NCBI GenBank assembly: GCA_019119745.1
Contig: DWWI01000108.1
Location: 1-15,897, forward strand
DNA length: 15,897 nucleotides
Direction of reading: 5' to 3'
Origin: Candidatus Mediterraneibacter gallistercoris
GTDB taxonomy: Bacteria; Bacillota_A; Clostridia; Lachnospirales; Lachnospiraceae
Under the pieces are notes generated by a model. It saw only the letters and a program-made list of their open reading frames with translations. It was not told where the DNA came from and ran no database searches. The position numbers and the translations under genes were made by a program. Each line of letters begins with the position of its first letter. Position 1 is the stretch's first letter. Positions 13,679-15,897 of this stretch are shown here, piece after piece.

Positions 13679-14866
13679 ATGACAGAAAAACTTTTTTACC
13701 AGGACAGCCACCTGACGGAATTTGAGGCGAAGGTCCTGTCCTGCGAGCCTGTGAACCCCGATATTCTGCCGGGACATAGCGGAGAGTATGCCGCAGAGCT
13801 TGACCGTACAGCGTTCTTCCCTGAGGGCGGCGGTCAGTATGCGGATACCGGAGTACTGGGCGGCGTCAGGGTTACGGACGTACAGGAAAAAGACGGGCGG
13901 ATCCTGCATCTGCTGGAAGGTCCGCTGGAGCCGGGAACGTGTGTGAGCGGCCGGATTGACTGGGAAGAACGTTTTATGAAGATGCAGCAGCACAGCGGCG
14001 AGCACATTGTATCGGGACTTGTTCATTCTGCGTTCGGATATAATAATGTAGGGTTTCATCTGGGAAGTGAAGACTGCACGATGGACTTCGACGGAGAGCT
14101 TAGCAAAGAGCAGCTTGTGCATATTGAGCAGGAGGCAAACCGGGCGGTTTGGAAAAATCTGAAGATACAGGCGCTCTATCCCTCGGCGGAAGAACTTGCC
14201 CGCATGGAATACCGGAGCAAGATTGAGATAGAGGGTCAGGTGAGGATCATCGTTGTACCGGGATATGATGTTTGCGCATGCTGTGCTCCGCATGTTTCTT
14301 ATACCGGCGAGATTGGTCTGATCAAGCTGACTCACGTGCAGCGGTACAAGGGCGGTGCGCGCGTGACGATGCTCTGTGGTGTAAGGGCGCTCCAAGATTA
14401 TGAGGTGAAACAGGAACAGGCAGGTGAGATCTCTGCCCTGCTGTGCGCAAAGGAAAATGAAATTGCAGAGTCGGTACGCCATTTGAGAGATGAGGCGGAC
14501 AATCTGAAATATGAGCTGGGAGAGAAAGAAAAAAAGCTGATTGCTGTTAAAGCGGAAATGATACCGAAAGACGGGAAGCCTGTGTGCATATTTACAGAGG
14601 ATATTGAAGGAGACTCTATGCGCCTTCTTATGAATCTCGTGCTGGAAGCCGGACACAATGTGTGCGCGGTATTCCATGGAAATGACAGTGAGGGCTACCG
14701 CTATGTGATAGGAAGCAGAACACAGAATATGCGTGAGCTGGTGAAAGAATTCAACGCGGCATTTGACGGACGCGGAGGAGGAAAGCCGGAGATGGTACAG
14801 GGAACAGCCAGAGGCTGCGAAAGTGAGATGAAGACGTGGATCCTCAGGAAAGCGGAGGAGGCGTAA
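13679..14866 (+). CDS. Alanyl-tRNA editing protein AlaX-L (DHHA1 domain)
   Basis: This is a free-standing homologue of the alanyl-tRNA synthetase editing domain. It is expected to hydrolyse Ser-tRNA(Ala) or Gly-tRNA(Ala) in trans. The 395-residue protein has the AlaX core with FFPEGGGQ-ADTG near residues 43-57, the zinc motif HSGEH (His105, His109) and CxxxH (Cys201, His205, in CACCAPHVSYTGEIG). A coiled-coil linker covers about 240-295. A C-terminal DHHA1 domain ends in GRGGGKPEMVQG (364-375). The DHHA1 domain makes it the long (AlaX-L) type. The start lies 7 nt after the argS stop with AAAGGA upstream, and the stop is 2 nt before the next ATG, so it sits in the same operon. Alternative labels such as DHHA1 domain protein describe the same family. 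Confidence 0.93.
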   Translation: MTEKLFYQDSHLTEFEAKVLSCEPVNPDILPGHSGEYAAELDRTAFFPEGGGQYADTGVLGGVRVTDVQEKDGRILHLLEGPLEPGTCVSGRIDWEERFMKMQQHSGEHIVSGLVHSAFGYNNVGFHLGSEDCTMDFDGELSKEQLVHIEQEANRAVWKNLKIQALYPSAEELARMEYRSKIEIEGQVRIIVVPGYDVCACCAPHVSYTGEIGLIKLTHVQRYKGGARVTMLCGVRALQDYEVKQEQAGEISALLCAKENEIAESVRHLRDEADNLKYELGEKEKKLIAVKAEMIPKDGKPVCIFTEDIEGDSMRLLMNLVLEAGHNVCAVFHGNDSEGYRYVIGSRTQNMRELVKEFNAAFDGRGGGKPEMVQGTARGCESEMKTWILRKAEEA

Positions 14867-14868
14867 AA

Positions 14869-15807
14869 ATGAATCAGATTTACAGGAAAAGATCTTTCTG
14901 GAGTCTTGCGGGTCCGCTGCTCGGATATCTCGGAATTCAGTTCGCGGTCCAGTTTGCGGCCCAGTTTGTGATAGAGATGCCTTATATTATGCAGGCATAT
15001 GCCAAGGTTCTGCGCGGCAGCGGCGACACGGTTCCCTCTATGCAGGAACTGATGGAATCCTCTATGCAGGCTCTCGGGCCGGCTTTTGAGGCTGTAGCGA
15101 GGCATCAGGTGGAGATTACAGCTCTTTCTGCTCTGGGGACGATTATTCTGACAGGGATATTGTTTGCGCGTGATCGGAAATCAGAGCAAAAAGCCGGGAT
15201 CATACTTCCTGAGAAGGCGCAGCTGTCAAAATACTGGACGGTGATTATATTCGGTATTGCCGGATGTATTGCGGCTACCTGCCTGATGGCAATGGTTCAG
15301 CTGGCTTTTTATGATGAACAGTATCAGCAGACGGCGCAGATCACATATTCAGCCGGTTTTCCTGTGCAGGTTATCGGTCTTGGAGTTGTTATTCCGGTGG
15401 CGGAAGAGCTGATGTTCCGGGGAATCCTGTATAAGAGATTCCGTGAACGGCAGGGCTTCTGGTATTCTGCTGTGTGGTCGGCACTGTTGTTTTCACTAAT
15501 GCATTCGAGTACGACACAGATGATCTATGCATTTCTGCTGGGCCTTCTGCTTTCATACCTGTATGAGAAATTCGCCTCCTTTAAAGCTCCGGTGCTGCTT
15601 CATATCCTGCTTAACACCGGCTCCGTTGTCTTTACGGAACTGGGAGTATTCCGATGGCTGGCGTCTGATCCCATGCGTATGGCGGCTGCAGTTATCGCGG
15701 GAGCATTTCTCTGCTCGGCAATGTTTGTAATGATACAGAAGATGCCGGTCAGTATAAAGGCGCAGAATTGTGCGGATGACAGCGACAGAACGGATATGTT
15801 TTCATAA
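14869..15807 (+). CDS. CPBP-family intramembrane metalloprotease (CAAX protease-like)
   Basis: This is an integral membrane protein of 312 residues with about seven hydrophobic segments. The CPBP (Abi) signature is complete: EELMFR (Glu179, Glu180, Arg184), FSLMH (Phe208, His212) and HILLN (His245, Asn249). The two glutamates and the two histidines form the proposed metal site. Family knowledge: eukaryotic relatives cut prenylated CAAX proteins, while bacterial members act in bacteriocin immunity or maturation or have unknown targets. No bacteriocin gene is visible here, so no role is claimed. An external or loop segment of about 60 residues lies between the first and second membrane segments. 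The C-terminus is polar. The start at 14869 follows GGAGGAGG at 14854-14861, only 2 nt after alaX. Confidence 0.92.
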   Translation: MNQIYRKRSFWSLAGPLLGYLGIQFAVQFAAQFVIEMPYIMQAYAKVLRGSGDTVPSMQELMESSMQALGPAFEAVARHQVEITALSALGTIILTGILFARDRKSEQKAGIILPEKAQLSKYWTVIIFGIAGCIAATCLMAMVQLAFYDEQYQQTAQITYSAGFPVQVIGLGVVIPVAEELMFRGILYKRFRERQGFWYSAVWSALLFSLMHSSTTQMIYAFLLGLLLSYLYEKFASFKAPVLLHILLNTGSVVFTELGVFRWLASDPMRMAAAVIAGAFLCSAMFVMIQKMPVSIKAQNCADDSDRTDMFS

Positions 15808-15827
15808 AAAAACAATTTAAAATTGTG

Positions 15828-15859
15828 TGCGGTAGAATGTAATTCTGCCGCATTTTTTT
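15828..15859 (+). terminator. Intrinsic terminator of the argS-alaX-CPBP operon
   Basis: TGCGGTAGAAT pairs with ATTCTGCCGCA (11 bp with one T-G wobble) around a GTA loop. Seven T follow (15853-15859). It lies 20 nt after the CPBP stop. The rest of the window to 15897 is AT-rich and shows no gene. Confidence 0.92.
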
Positions 15860-15897
15860 GGATTATTTTATATAAAAAACCAATAAAATAAAAGAAA

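Noticed and set aside
13526..14677. Open frame of 383 codons on the - strand opposite argS/alaX
   Set aside because: The same kind of shadow; alaX on the + strand has full domain motifs and a proper start. No promoter or ribosome site supports the antisense frame.
14869..15807. CPBP protease as part of a bacteriocin or abortive-infection system
   Set aside because: No precursor peptide, bacteriocin exporter or toxin gene is adjacent; the gene is packed behind argS and alaX, so a defence role is not supported here.
1..15897. CRISPR arrays, transposases, integrases, phage or restriction genes
   Set aside because: No regularly spaced repeats and no protein with such motifs was seen on either strand.

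Overview
The window looks like chromosomal DNA of an anaerobic, Gram-positive gut bacterium of the Lachnospiraceae (Clostridia). The reasons are the chorismate mutase/shikimate kinase fusion, a DUF5688-type protein (a family I know mainly from this group), a sortase-anchored Cna-B/VaFE adhesin, strong AGGAGG-type ribosome binding sites, sigma-A promoters with 17-nt spacers, and GC content that looks moderate. The species cannot be fixed from the sequence alone. Most genes are core genes. I see no phage, insertion sequence, CRISPR array or restriction system.

Left part (1-4066, all + strand): the 3' part of guaB and its terminator; a membrane-anchored N-acetylmuramoyl-L-alanine amidase; a chorismate mutase-shikimate kinase fusion, with its own promoter inside the end of the amidase gene; a YqeG-type HAD phosphatase that starts on the fusion gene's stop codon (TAATG); and efp, with its own promoter and a strong terminator.

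Middle (4067-8804, + strand): a 270-nt intergenic region with direct repeats, a good promoter and two small hairpins leads into a two-gene operon. A DUF5688 protein overlaps by ATGA a 1117-residue secreted adhesin (signal peptide, N-terminal domains, six Cna-B/SpaA domains, a VaFE domain and a TPQTG sorting signal). A tRNA-Arg(CCG) gene with its own promoter follows. A long bidirectional hairpin closes this block and the convergent one.

Right part: on the - strand (8803-11723) are nfo (endonuclease IV) and a GntR/YtrA-type repressor-ATPase-permease operon with overlapping genes, a near-perfect promoter, a palindromic operator at its start site and two unusually perfect palindromes in its leader. 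Divergent promoters separate nfo from argS (+). argS-alaX-CPBP protease (11905-15807) form a tightly packed operon ending in an intrinsic terminator: arginine-tRNA charging, trans-editing of mischarged Ala-tRNA and a membrane protease of unknown target.

No single locus is clearly a new defence or mobile system. The best leads are the DUF5688-adhesin operon with its repeat-bearing promoter region, the tandem palindromes in the gntR leader, and a chorismate mutase domain lacking two residues of the usual active site.
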